Position numbers and translations under genes: made by a program. The notes under the pieces were generated by a model. The model was not told where the DNA came from. It searched no databases and was given only the letters and a program-made list of their open reading frames with translations. Positions 44,315 through 52,617 of a stretch of DNA of 64,000 nt are shown piece by piece (the stretch's first letter is position 1; every line of letters begins with the position of its first letter). The stretch is from Chryseobacterium aahli (GTDB taxonomy: Bacteria; Bacteroidota; Bacteroidia; Flavobacteriales; Weeksellaceae): positions 62,001 through 126,000 of the forward strand of contig NZ_JALDNB010000009.1 in the NCBI RefSeq assembly GCF_022699665.1. The letters run 5' to 3'.

Positions 44315-44665
44315 ATGGATACTATATTTACACTATTGATGGTTCTTATTATGATTGCCAGCATTTTATTGGTAATCGTTGTCATGGCTCAAAACCCTAA
44401 AGGGGGCGGTCTTTCAAGTACATTCGGAGGTGCATCTTCTGCACAGTTCGGAGTACAGAGAACTAACGACTTTATGGAAAAGTCAACTTGGACTTTAGGA
44501 GCGGTAATCATCGTTCTTATCTTAATCAGCGTTGTTGTTACAGGGAAACCTAAACAAACAGCTCCGGTTATACCTACAGCTCCTACTAAAACTGAAGTAC
44601 CGGCTAATAAAACAACTCCAACTTCTAAAACTACAGCTCCGGTAAGTACTCCGGCAACTAAATAA
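44315..44665 (+). CDS. secG: SecG, preprotein translocase subunit
   Basis: The 116-residue protein has two membrane helices separated by the SecG loop (MAQNPKGGGLSSTFGGA, residues about 25-42). SecG helps SecYEG export unfolded proteins across the inner membrane. The C-terminal 35 residues are Pro/Thr/Lys-rich (PTAPTKTEVPANKTT), a low-complexity tail common in this group. A strong promoter lies in front and a terminator behind, so it is a single gene. Confidence 0.95.
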   Translation: MDTIFTLLMVLIMIASILLVIVVMAQNPKGGGLSSTFGGASSAQFGVQRTNDFMEKSTWTLGAVIIVLILISVVVTGKPKQTAPVIPTAPTKTEVPANKTTPTSKTTAPVSTPATK

Positions 44666-44687
44666 GAAATTATTTTTAAGATAAAAC

Positions 44688-44716
44688 AAAAGCAACTCAA
44701 ATTGAGTTGCTTTTTT
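44688..44716. terminator. Bidirectional terminator
   Basis: AAAAGCAACTCAA (44688-44700) and TTGAGTTGCTTTT (44702-44714) form a perfect stem with T and A tails. Confidence 0.85.
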
Positions 44717-45554
44717 ATTTGAGTTTAATGAGCTCTATTTTGTGTCTTAATTTTAATCCCGCTTTCAGAAATGAATATTGCAAAGGTTTGCTCTCTCTGT
44801 AATATTTATCAATAAATATCTGCATGGCGCCGTAAAATCTTTCGAGATAAGCCTCATCTTTTATTGTGCTTTCGCCTTTGTAATGAAGGATAGATGCTTT
44901 TCCGTAGTAATAGTTTTTAAATCCGTTCTTTAATAAAGTGTAGCACAAATCAATGTCTTCGCCATACATAAAATACTTTTCGTCCAAGCCTCCTACTCTT
45001 TCGTAAACTTCTTTTTTAGTTAAAAAAAATGCTCCGGTGATTACCTCTACTTCAGCAATTTCAAATTCATCTACATCATTTCGATAATAGGATTTTGAAT
45101 TTTTCTTTTTAAAGCCGGTAAACAGTTTTTCAAAAGAATTGAACATATCTGGAACCGAACGTTTACTTTCCGGAAGAAAATTTCCGTTGGCATCGTGCAT
45201 TCTCACTCCCAAACATCCGAAAGCAGTTTTAGAATCAGCAAAATTTAAAATTTCATTTAAATAAAAACCTTCTAGTTCGGTATCCGGATTTAAAATCAAA
45301 AGATATTCTCCTTCGGCAGTTTTGATTGCTTTATTATTCGCAATGGCAAAACCTTCATTCTTTTCTGAAGCAATAAATTTCACCTTTGGAAATTCAGGGA
45401 TGAGGTCGCCCCAAGAACTATCGGTAGATTTGTTATCAATCACAATAACTTCATAATCGACGTCTTCCGCATATTTTTCAATAGAAAGGAGACAGTTTCT
45501 CAGAAGTTGAGTCACATTATAATTAACGATAATGATTGAAAGCTTTTTAGTCAT
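44715..45554 (-). CDS. Family 2 glycosyltransferase
   Basis: About 279 residues with the GT-A fold: LSIIIVNYNVTQLLRNCL, then IDNKSTDSSW, the DxD-like LILNPDTELE, GAFFLTKKEVYERVGGLDEKYFMYGEDIDLC. It transfers a sugar, probably a deoxy-sugar such as rhamnose, in cell-surface polysaccharide or lipid synthesis, on the cytosolic side. The ATG at 45554 fits the family start and is 1 nt after the recR stop. The start at 45632 would overlap recR by 77 bases. Confidence 0.92.
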   Translation of the reverse strand: MTKKLSIIIVNYNVTQLLRNCLLSIEKYAEDVDYEVIVIDNKSTDSSWGDLIPEFPKVKFIASEKNEGFAIANNKAIKTAEGEYLLILNPDTELEGFYLNEILNFADSKTAFGCLGVRMHDANGNFLPESKRSVPDMFNSFEKLFTGFKKKNSKSYYRNDVDEFEIAEVEVITGAFFLTKKEVYERVGGLDEKYFMYGEDIDLCYTLLKNGFKNYYYGKASILHYKGESTIKDEAYLERFYGAMQIFIDKYYRESKPLQYSFLKAGLKLRHKIELIKLK

Positions 45555-45555
45555 T

Positions 45556-46167
45556 TTAATCCTTTTCGTTATATGGAAGTCGGTTAATGATTGATCGTCC
45601 CAAAGAAATTTCATCAGCATATTCCAATTCATCTCCTACGGAAATTCCTCTCGCAATACTTGAAAACTGAATGCCTGAGTTTTTGAATTTCTTATAAATA
45701 TAGTAAGCCGTCGTATCACCTTCCATCGTAGCACTCAAAGCAAAAATAAATTCTTTAGCCTGACCTTGCTGCAATTTCTTTTCAATACTCGGAATATTCA
45801 ACTGATGAGGCCCAACGCCTTCCATTGGAGAGATTTTTCCGCCAAGAATCAGGTATTTCCCTCTGTATTTTCCGGTATTTTCGATGGCAATAACGTCTCT
45901 TACATCTTCTACAATGCAAATCAGTTCATCACTGCGTTTTTCATTGCTGCAGATTTCGCAAATATCAAAATCTGAAAAGTTATGACATTCTTTACAGTAT
46001 TTAATTTCATTCACCAAATTGATGATTGAAGTTCCTAAACTTGTCGCTCTGGAATTAGGTTGTTTAAGTAAATGAAGCGCAAGACGCAAGGCGGTTTTCT
46101 TCCCAATACCTGGAAGTCCGGAAATTTCCTCAACCGCTTTTGCCAATACTTTACTTGGATAATCCAT
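45556..46167 (-). CDS. recR: RecR recombination mediator protein
   Basis: The 203-residue protein has the helix-hairpin-helix (LPGIGKKTALRLALHLL), the four-Cys zinc finger (CKECHNFSDFDICEIC), the Toprim block (IVEDVRDVIAIENTG) and the Walker-B-like end. RecR works with RecO and RecF at gapped DNA. The length is normal. A TATTTTTG box lies 4 nt before the ATG. The glycosyltransferase gene is directly downstream. Confidence 0.96.
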   Translation of the reverse strand: MDYPSKVLAKAVEEISGLPGIGKKTALRLALHLLKQPNSRATSLGTSIINLVNEIKYCKECHNFSDFDICEICSNEKRSDELICIVEDVRDVIAIENTGKYRGKYLILGGKISPMEGVGPHQLNIPSIEKKLQQGQAKEFIFALSATMEGDTTAYYIYKKFKNSGIQFSSIARGISVGDELEYADEISLGRSIINRLPYNEKD

Positions 46168-46171
46168 AAGA

Positions 46172-46179
46172 CAAAAATA
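46172..46179 (-). promoter_or_regulatory. -7 box 4 nt before the recR start
   Basis: TATTTTTG on the minus strand, then TCTT and ATG. The arrangement predicts a leaderless transcript. Confidence 0.5.
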
Positions 46180-46303
46180 AGAATTATAGTTGTAAAATTT
46201 GAATAGTAAACAGTCAATTAATATGATTTTTCATGAATTAAAATTCAATTTTTCATCCAAGTCATAATTGTCAACTAATCATTTAAAAATCTGAAAAAAC
46301 CAT

Positions 46304-46311
46304 TATCTTTG
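46304..46311 (+). promoter_or_regulatory. -7 box of the LURP-one-like gene
   Basis: TATCTTTG fits TAnnTTTG and ends 33 nt before the ATG at 46345. Confidence 0.5.
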
Positions 46312-46344
46312 ATCATCAAAATATTAAACAGAAAAATAAACTAA

Positions 46345-46947
46345 ATGGTACTTAACAACCTTAACTATCCGCTGGATTTTAAATTTAAAATCACCACACT
46401 TGCCAGCGATTTCAACATCACAGATAAAAACGGAAGCTCTGTCGCTTACGTACGTCAAAAAATGTTTAAACTGAAAGAAGACGTGATCGTTTTCAATGAC
46501 GAAAGCAAAACGAAAGAGCTTTTCAGAATTCAGGCGAATCAGTGGATTGATTTTAATGCATCTTATTCTATTAAAGATACCATCGGGAAAAACTTCGGCA
46601 GATTGGCCAGAAAAGGAATGCGTTCTATCTGGAAGTCTTCGTACAATGTTTTAGACGAAGCAGATCAACAAAAATTCACCATCACAGAAGATAACGCTTG
46701 GGTCAAATTTTTCGACGGAATGGTTGGCGAAATTCCTATCATCGGAATGTTTACCGGATATTTCCTAAATCCATCTTACACGGTAAAAGGCATGGACGGA
46801 AAAGAATATTTTAAGCTAAAAAAAATGCCTTCAATGTTCGGAAGAAGATTCCAGCTTGATAGAATGGTTGATATTGATGACGAAGACGAAAGTTTAGTGG
46901 TTTTATCTTTATTGATGATGGTACTTTTAGAAAGAGCAAGAGGATAA
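46345..46947 (+). CDS. LURP-one-related / phospholipid-scramblase-like protein
   Basis: The 200-residue protein has regular beta strands ending in a hydrophobic helix (VVLSLLMMVLLERA), the layout of the LURP-one and scramblase-like Tubby-fold proteins. Motifs include ITDKNGSSVAYVRQKMFKLKEDVIVF and MVGEIPIIGMFTGYF. These folds bind phosphoinositides in eukaryotes; in bacteria the role is unknown. It is divergent from recR. Confidence 0.75.
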   Translation: MVLNNLNYPLDFKFKITTLASDFNITDKNGSSVAYVRQKMFKLKEDVIVFNDESKTKELFRIQANQWIDFNASYSIKDTIGKNFGRLARKGMRSIWKSSYNVLDEADQQKFTITEDNAWVKFFDGMVGEIPIIGMFTGYFLNPSYTVKGMDGKEYFKLKKMPSMFGRRFQLDRMVDIDDEDESLVVLSLLMMVLLERARG

Positions 46948-47034
46948 TATTCATTTTGACAATTTGCTTTTGACGACTGGCTCATATTTTGAAGTCATGA
47001 TTATTCAGAAATATTATAATAATTACCTTACCAG

Positions 47035-47526
47035 ATGAAATATCTAATCATTTTCTTTTCAGCATTTTTATTAGTTGCCTGTAAAAAGGAAAAAGAAACC
47101 GTTTCAAATCCGACACCTAAAGACTCTTTGAACATTGTTCAAGACTCTGCGAAAACAGATGCTAAATCCGCCAATATTATGGTTGATGTTTTCCCTTTTC
47201 CTAAAGAAATCAAAGAATGCTCTTGTTATTTTGCGAGAAATAAAGCAGATTTTGAAAACGAAAAGTACATTTACGCTGACGATGCAGGAAAAACCGCTTA
47301 CATGAAACTCGACGGAAAAAGAATCGCTATGAATTTGATTTCCTCAAGCGATATGGAAGCAGATGAAGAACTGACCAAAGAAATTGAAAATGAGAACTAT
47401 AAAATCTCTGTGAAAGGTAAAAAGATAAAACACGAAGAGGTTTTACTGTTTGAAGGTACTTTAACCATCGAAAAACCTGACGGAAGCATTACAACAATGC
47501 CAATCTATGGCGAATGCGGATGCTAA
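47035..47526 (+). CDS. Lipoprotein of unknown function
   Basis: The 163-residue protein has a lipoprotein signal (AFLLVACKKE, Cys16). The mature part contains EIKECSCYFARNKADFENEKYIYADD, then KTAYMKLDG and ends EYGECGC-like (PIYGECGC), with several cysteines that suggest disulfides. Function is not known. A seven-base tandem repeat starts at the very next base after the stop. Confidence 0.75.
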   Translation: MKYLIIFFSAFLLVACKKEKETVSNPTPKDSLNIVQDSAKTDAKSANIMVDVFPFPKEIKECSCYFARNKADFENEKYIYADDAGKTAYMKLDGKRIAMNLISSSDMEADEELTKEIENENYKISVKGKKIKHEEVLLFEGTLTIEKPDGSITTMPIYGECGC

Positions 47527-47587
47527 AGCAATAAGCAATAAGCAATAAGCAATAAGCAATAAGCAATAAGCAATAAGCAATAAGCAA
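47527..47587 (+). repeat. Heptamer tandem repeat (AGCAATA) x 8
   Basis: Eight perfect copies of AGCAATA plus AGCAA follow the stop codon of the preceding lipoprotein gene. Slippage could change copy number. It lies before a terminator hairpin, so it is in the 3' untranslated part. Confidence 0.9.
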
Positions 47588-47593
47588 AAATAC

Positions 47594-47621
47594 TGCTCCT
47601 GAATTTCGGGAGCATTTTTTA
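47594..47621 (+). terminator. Terminator after the heptamer repeat
   Basis: TGCTCC (47594-47599) pairs with GGAGCA (47609-47614), then six T. Confidence 0.75.
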
Positions 47622-47708
47622 TTTCATATGTATTTTTTATTTTTTTATTTGTCATATGCAATCGCCGAGTTTAGTTGGTATTTTCGTTTCTAACTCATAG
47701 CGATTTCG

Positions 47709-47716
47709 TAATTTTG
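47709..47716 (+). promoter_or_regulatory. pepD promoter -7 box
   Basis: TAATTTTG lies 15 nt before the ATG at 47732 and inside the longer frame, so the start at 47675 is not used. Confidence 0.6.
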
Positions 47717-47731
47717 ATAAAAATAAATTTT

Positions 47732-49177
47732 ATGGAACTATCAAACATAGAACCGCAGATTATCTGGAAGAATTTCTCCAAATTGAATGCAGTTCCGAGA
47801 CCGTCAAAAAAAGAAGAAAAAGTAATTGCTTTCATCAAAGAATTTGGTGAAAATTTAGGTTTAGAAACCACGGTCGATGAAGTAGGAAACGTCATTATTA
47901 AAAAACCTGCTACTCCTGGAATGGAAAACCGTAAATCAATCGTGATGCAGTCGCATCTTGATATGGTTTGCCAGAAGAATAATGATGTAAATTTCGATTT
48001 TGAAACTCAGGGAATCCAAATGGAAGTTGACGGAGACTGGGTAAAAGCGAAAGGAACAACTTTAGGTGCTGATAATGGCTTGGGTGTAGCAACCATCATG
48101 TCGGTTCTTGAAAGTTCAGACATTCCGCATCCTGATTTGGAAGCGCTTTTCACCATCGATGAAGAAACGGGAATGACCGGAGCTTTAGGTTTAAAGCCGG
48201 GACAATTGACCGGACAAATTCTTTTAAATTTAGATACAGAAGAAGATGACGAAATCGACATCGGTTGTGCAGGTGGAATTGATGTTACAGTATGCCAAAA
48301 CTATTCTACAGAAGCTTCTAACGGGCAAATCGTGAGAATCGAAGTGAAAGGTTTGCAGGGAGGACATTCAGGAATGGATATCCACAAAGGGTTCGGAAAC
48401 GCCAATATTATTTTAGGCAGAATTCTTTACAAAGCTTTGGAAAATCAAAACGTTCAGTTGGTTTCTATCGACGGTGGAAGTTTGAGAAATGCTATCCCTA
48501 GAGAAGCTGTTGCTTTGATTTCTGTGAGAAATTCAGGAGAATTTATTGAGAATGTAACCGAAGGAATTAAAAAAGAAATTTTAGAAGAATTTGCTTCTAT
48601 CGAAACCGGACTTCAAATCAATATTGAAAATTCTACAAGTTCTGACAAAGCTCTTTCTGAGGAAGATTCAAAGAAAATTATTTTGGTTTTAAAGTCGCTT
48701 CACAACGGCGTTTACAGAATGAGCCCGGACGTTCAGGATTTGGTAGAATCATCAAACAATGTGGCAAGAGTTGAATTGAAGGAAGGTGGTTTGAAAATCT
48801 TAAACCTTTCAAGATCATCAGTTGATTCATCAAAAGATTCTGTTGCTGAACAATTAAAATCAGTTTCAGAATTGGCAGGAATGAATGTAGAATTCAGTGG
48901 GTCTTATCCTGGCTGGAAACCAAAACCGGGTTCTGAAATCGTTCAGATGATGGAAAAAATATACACTGAAAAATTCGCAGAAAAACCTCACGTTGTCGCT
49001 TGTCACGCAGGTTTAGAATGCGGAATCATCGGTGCCAATTATCCTGAAATGGAAATGGTAAGTTACGGACCAACCATCAGAGGTGCACACTCACCTGATG
49101 AGAAAGCAAATATTTCTTCAACACAGAAATTCTGGAGCTTTACGAAAGATATTTTAGCGAATATTCCTTTGAAATAA
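47732..49177 (+). CDS. pepD: PepD, beta-Ala-His (Xaa-His) dipeptidase
   Basis: About 481 residues of the M20 family: the metal-binding His in MQSHLDMVC, Asp in LGADNGLGV, the catalytic pair DEETGMTGA, DTEEDDEIDIGCAGG and the lid domain (LQGGHSGMDIHKG). PepD cleaves dipeptides with N-terminal unusual residues before His and works in the cytoplasm. The start follows from the -7 box position. Length matches E. coli PepD (485). Confidence 0.93.
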   Translation: MELSNIEPQIIWKNFSKLNAVPRPSKKEEKVIAFIKEFGENLGLETTVDEVGNVIIKKPATPGMENRKSIVMQSHLDMVCQKNNDVNFDFETQGIQMEVDGDWVKAKGTTLGADNGLGVATIMSVLESSDIPHPDLEALFTIDEETGMTGALGLKPGQLTGQILLNLDTEEDDEIDIGCAGGIDVTVCQNYSTEASNGQIVRIEVKGLQGGHSGMDIHKGFGNANIILGRILYKALENQNVQLVSIDGGSLRNAIPREAVALISVRNSGEFIENVTEGIKKEILEEFASIETGLQINIENSTSSDKALSEEDSKKIILVLKSLHNGVYRMSPDVQDLVESSNNVARVELKEGGLKILNLSRSSVDSSKDSVAEQLKSVSELAGMNVEFSGSYPGWKPKPGSEIVQMMEKIYTEKFAEKPHVVACHAGLECGIIGANYPEMEMVSYGPTIRGAHSPDEKANISSTQKFWSFTKDILANIPLK

Positions 49178-49197
49178 AGATAATTTAATCAAATTGA

Positions 49198-49231
49198 AAT
49201 ATCCAAAGTCTTTTGATTTTGGATATTTTTT
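49198..49231 (+). terminator. pepD terminator
   Basis: AATATCCAAA (49198-49207) pairs with TTTGGATATT (49218-49227), then T. Confidence 0.8.
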
Positions 49232-49283
49232 ATTTAAACCACTAAGGCGATTTAAGAAGTTAAGATATATTAAGTTTGCTTCG

Positions 49284-49337
49284 ATTTAAATTGAAAAAAT
49301 TAAAAATCAAATGATTATTCTTAACTTCAATTTAAAT
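49284..49337. promoter_or_regulatory. 12-bp inverted repeat in the leader of the LOG gene
   Basis: ATTTAAATTGAA (49284-49295) and TTCAATTTAAAT (49326-49337) are perfectly complementary, with a 30-nt loop. A TAAGTTTG -7-like box (49271-49278) lies just upstream, so the stem would be at the 5' end of the mRNA. Confidence 0.4.
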
Positions 49338-49366
49338 TTTTTAAAATTTTATTAGCGAAAAAAATT

Positions 49367-49948
49367 ATGAAAAGTATCACCGTATTCTGCGGATCGAGTT
49401 TCGGTTCGGATGAAAAATATAAAGAGCAGGCAACTTTGCTAGGACAGACTTTAGCAAAACAAAACATCCAACTTATTTATGGCGGTGCCAATGTGGGATT
49501 GATGGGTGCAGTTGCTGACGGAGTGTTACAGGAAGGCGGAAAAGTAATCGGCGTTCTTCCCCATTTTTTACAGTCAAAAGAAATTGCGCACACCCATCTT
49601 ACCGAATTAATTTTGGTAGAAAGCATGCACGAAAGAAAAACCAAAATGAATGACCTTTGCGATGGCGTCATTGCACTTCCCGGCGGATTTGGAACTCTGG
49701 AAGAATTATTTGAAATGATTACTTGGGCACAGCTTGGACTTCACAAAAAACCAATTGCCATTTTGAATATTGATGGATTTTATGATGATTTAATCAAATT
49801 GGTTCAGACAATGGTTGATAAAGAATTTTTAAAACAGATCAATCAGGAAATGCTTTTGGTGAGCGACAGTATTGATGAACTTTTAGAAAAAATGAAAAAT
49901 TATCAAGCCCCAACTGTTGGAAAATGGATTTCGAAGGAGGAAGTTTAG
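49367..49948 (+). CDS. LOG-family (TIGR00730) nucleotide phosphoribohydrolase
   Basis: The 193-residue Rossmann protein begins SITVFCGSSFGSD and has the LOG motif PGGFGTLEELFEMITW with the catalytic Arg in MHERKTKM. LOG enzymes remove ribose 5-phosphate from cytokinin nucleotides and from AMP-like purine nucleotides. In this bacterium it is probably a purine-nucleotide housekeeping enzyme. It follows a leader with a possible hairpin. Confidence 0.93.
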   Translation: MKSITVFCGSSFGSDEKYKEQATLLGQTLAKQNIQLIYGGANVGLMGAVADGVLQEGGKVIGVLPHFLQSKEIAHTHLTELILVESMHERKTKMNDLCDGVIALPGGFGTLEELFEMITWAQLGLHKKPIAILNIDGFYDDLIKLVQTMVDKEFLKQINQEMLLVSDSIDELLEKMKNYQAPTVGKWISKEEV

Positions 49949-49993
49949 TACATTTGCTAATATCATTGTCACACACCAACAAGAAATATAACT

Positions 49994-52147
49994 ATGAAAA
50001 ACATTATTCTGTCGGCAAGTTTATTTGCAAGTCATTTGTTTTTGGCACAATATAATTATCCAAAAACTCCTGAAAATTCTGTTGTTGACGATTATTTCGG
50101 GACTAAAATCACAGATAATTATAGATGGCTGGAAGATATCAAAAATCCAGAGGTAGAAAAATGGTTCAAATCTCAATCAGATTTTAGCCATAGCGTGATT
50201 AATAAAATTCCGCATCGTGAAGATCTTTATAAACGCATGAAGGAGGTACAGGAAATGAATGGCGATTCTTTTGATGCGATATTAGAGAGGCAAAACACTT
50301 ATTTTTATACCAAAACAAAAAAGGGTGAAAATCTCTCGAAACTCTATTCAAGAGATCTTTCTACAGGAAAAGAAACATTGATTTTTGATCCCGAAACTCT
50401 TGGTAAAAACACACAAATCACCAATTTCATAGTTGATTCTAAAGCTAAGAAAATTGCTTTTTTATTATCAAAATCAGGGGGTGAAATTTGTGATTTAAGA
50501 ATTTTAGATCTCCCGACGAAAAAATTTCTGAATGATAAAATTGGTCCTATCTGGAGCGAATTTGCATTTGAATTTACACCAGATGACAAAGCTATCATTT
50601 ATACCAAAATGAGCACGGCAGATCCGAACAGCAATATGCTTTTAAAAGATATGAAAGCAATGTTACATATTATTGGAACCGACACAAAAACGGATAAAAT
50701 ATTAGCATCAAGAGAAAATTATCCCGAATTGAATGCTTTAACGGAACAATTTACAAGCATTTCTTTTACTGATGATTATAAATATCTTGTTTTAAGATTA
50801 AGCTCTGTAAAATCAGAAAGCCCAATTTTCGTTGCACCTTATTCGGAGTTAAAAAATAAAAAAATCAAGTGGAAACAGATTGTAAAGCCTTCAGATGACA
50901 TTACTGATGTATTTATTTCAGGTGACAAACTGTTTCTTCTTACTCATAAAGATGCTCCTAATTACAAAATTACTCTAACAAGCTTATCAAATCCTGATTT
51001 TAACAATGCAAAAGTAGTTGTTCCTGAGAGTAAAGATGGCGTAATTATCAGTATCCATAATTCTAAAAATTATCTTTATTATTCATTAGGAAACGGTATC
51101 ATCAGAGATAAATATCAGGTAAGCATCAATACACTTACCGGAAAAAAAGTTGATTTCCCGACTGGAGTAAATAGTTCGTTATCACTTAACCAACGTGAAA
51201 ATGATAACATTTTTTGTAATAACGTTAATTGGCTGACTCCATTAACGACCTATGAATACAATCCTGAAAAAGGAAATCCGGTAAAAAGTAAGTTTCTGAA
51301 TTCTGAAACCAATTATCCTGATTATAATACATTGTATACTGTAAAAGAAGTTGAAATAAAAAGCCACGATGGCGTAATGGTTCCGCTTTCTATTATTTAT
51401 CCTAAAAACATAAAAATGGATGGTAGTAATCCAGCTTATATAACAGGTTATGGTGGTTATGGATTTTCTTATGAACCCCGTTTTTCGACAAGACTTTCCG
51501 TTTTATTAGAACAAGGAGTTATTCTCGCCATTGCTCATGTAAGAGGTGGTGGCGAAAAGGGTGAAAAATGGCACGAATCAGGAATGAAAGCTACAAAACC
51601 CAATACCTGGAAAGACTTTATTGCTTGTTCGGAATATCTGGTTAATCAAAAATATACTTCTCCTTCAAAATTAATCGGAAATGGTGTAAGTGCAGGTGGA
51701 ATTCTTATTGGAAGAGCAATTACTGAAAGGCCTGATCTTTTTGCGGTGGCAATTGCCGAAGTAGGTATGACAAATACATTACGATCTGAAACTACAGCAA
51801 ACGGATCTAATCAAATTCCGGAAATTGGATCTATTAAAAATGAAGAAGACACAAAACATTTAATTGAAATGGACGCTCAAAGTAAGGTGAAAAAAGGTGG
51901 AAAATATCCTGCTGTAATTGTACGTGTTGGTATGAACGATTCCAGAATTGTTCCTTGGATGCCTGGTAAATTTGCAGGAATTTTACAAAACAATTCAACT
52001 TCAGGAAAGCCTACCTTACTGTATGCAAACTACGATAATGGGCATTTTACAAGTGATTTTGATGTTATTTTTAAAGAATATGCAGATATTTATTCATTTG
52101 CATTATGGCAAGTGGGACATCCGAATTTTCAACCTTCTAAAGATTAA
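49994..52147 (+). CDS. Exported prolyl oligopeptidase (S9A)
   Basis: The 717-residue protein has a signal peptide (ending FLAQYN), an N-terminal seven-bladed propeller and the C-terminal peptidase domain with GNGVSAGGILIGRAI (Ser nucleophile), Asp near NDSRIVPWMPGKF and His in YDNGHFTS. It cleaves short peptides after proline. Chryseobacterium and Elizabethkingia relatives are well known as prolyl endopeptidases. It is probably located in the periplasm. Confidence 0.94.
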   Translation: MKNIILSASLFASHLFLAQYNYPKTPENSVVDDYFGTKITDNYRWLEDIKNPEVEKWFKSQSDFSHSVINKIPHREDLYKRMKEVQEMNGDSFDAILERQNTYFYTKTKKGENLSKLYSRDLSTGKETLIFDPETLGKNTQITNFIVDSKAKKIAFLLSKSGGEICDLRILDLPTKKFLNDKIGPIWSEFAFEFTPDDKAIIYTKMSTADPNSNMLLKDMKAMLHIIGTDTKTDKILASRENYPELNALTEQFTSISFTDDYKYLVLRLSSVKSESPIFVAPYSELKNKKIKWKQIVKPSDDITDVFISGDKLFLLTHKDAPNYKITLTSLSNPDFNNAKVVVPESKDGVIISIHNSKNYLYYSLGNGIIRDKYQVSINTLTGKKVDFPTGVNSSLSLNQRENDNIFCNNVNWLTPLTTYEYNPEKGNPVKSKFLNSETNYPDYNTLYTVKEVEIKSHDGVMVPLSIIYPKNIKMDGSNPAYITGYGGYGFSYEPRFSTRLSVLLEQGVILAIAHVRGGGEKGEKWHESGMKATKPNTWKDFIACSEYLVNQKYTSPSKLIGNGVSAGGILIGRAITERPDLFAVAIAEVGMTNTLRSETTANGSNQIPEIGSIKNEEDTKHLIEMDAQSKVKKGGKYPAVIVRVGMNDSRIVPWMPGKFAGILQNNSTSGKPTLLYANYDNGHFTSDFDVIFKEYADIYSFALWQVGHPNFQPSKD

Positions 52148-52165
52148 AAAATTTGATATAAACAA

Positions 52166-52197
52166 AAACTCCTGAAGAAAATCTTCAGGAGTTTTTT
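52166..52197. terminator. Bidirectional terminator
   Basis: AAACTCCTGAAGA (52166-52178) and TCTTCAGGAGTTT (52182-52194) form a 13-bp stem flanked by A and T runs. Confidence 0.85.
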
Positions 52198-52205
52198 ATT
52201 TTAAT

Positions 52206-52535
52206 TTAAGGATAAGGAGCAATCTGTACTTCAAGCCCCTCCATTTCCATCGCCATGTGCAGCTGGCAACCCAATCTGCTGTTGGGCTCTACATGGAATG
52301 CTTCGCCAAGCATGGCATCTTCTTCATCACCCATCGGCTCAAGTCCTGGATCCTTGATTACATACACCTGACATGAGGCACACATTGCCATTCCTCCGCA
52401 AACTCCGATGGTTCCTTCTTCTGCCAATTCGTAAGAACGGATGATCTCCATCAAATTCATCGACATATCAGTAGGAGCCACGATATCGTGGGTTAATCCT
52501 TCCCTGTCAGTGATTCTTATATTTATATCGTTCAT
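52206..52535 (-). CDS. 2Fe-2S adrenodoxin-type ferredoxin
   Basis: The 109-residue ferredoxin begins DINIRITDREG and has the cluster pattern GVCGGMAMCASCQVYV (C-x5-C-x2-C) and a last Cys in RLGCQLH. The ATG at 52535 is used since it starts at the family N-terminus. Electrons probably come from the reductase encoded 82 bases upstream on the same strand. Likely users are P450-like or iron-sulfur assembly enzymes. Confidence 0.92.
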   Translation of the reverse strand: MNDINIRITDREGLTHDIVAPTDMSMNLMEIIRSYELAEEGTIGVCGGMAMCASCQVYVIKDPGLEPMGDEEDAMLGEAFHVEPNSRLGCQLHMAMEMEGLEVQIAPYP

Positions 52536-52617
52536 TTTAATTAATGTTGTTGGTTGATGGTTAATAGTTGATGGTTTCCAGAAATGTGTAATTAGCAACC
52601 GAAACCTAAAAACCAAA

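Noticed and set aside
47461..47661. Minus-strand open frame reading LLIAYCL repeats
   Set aside because: It is only the translation of the heptamer repeat and flanking DNA, not a protein gene.
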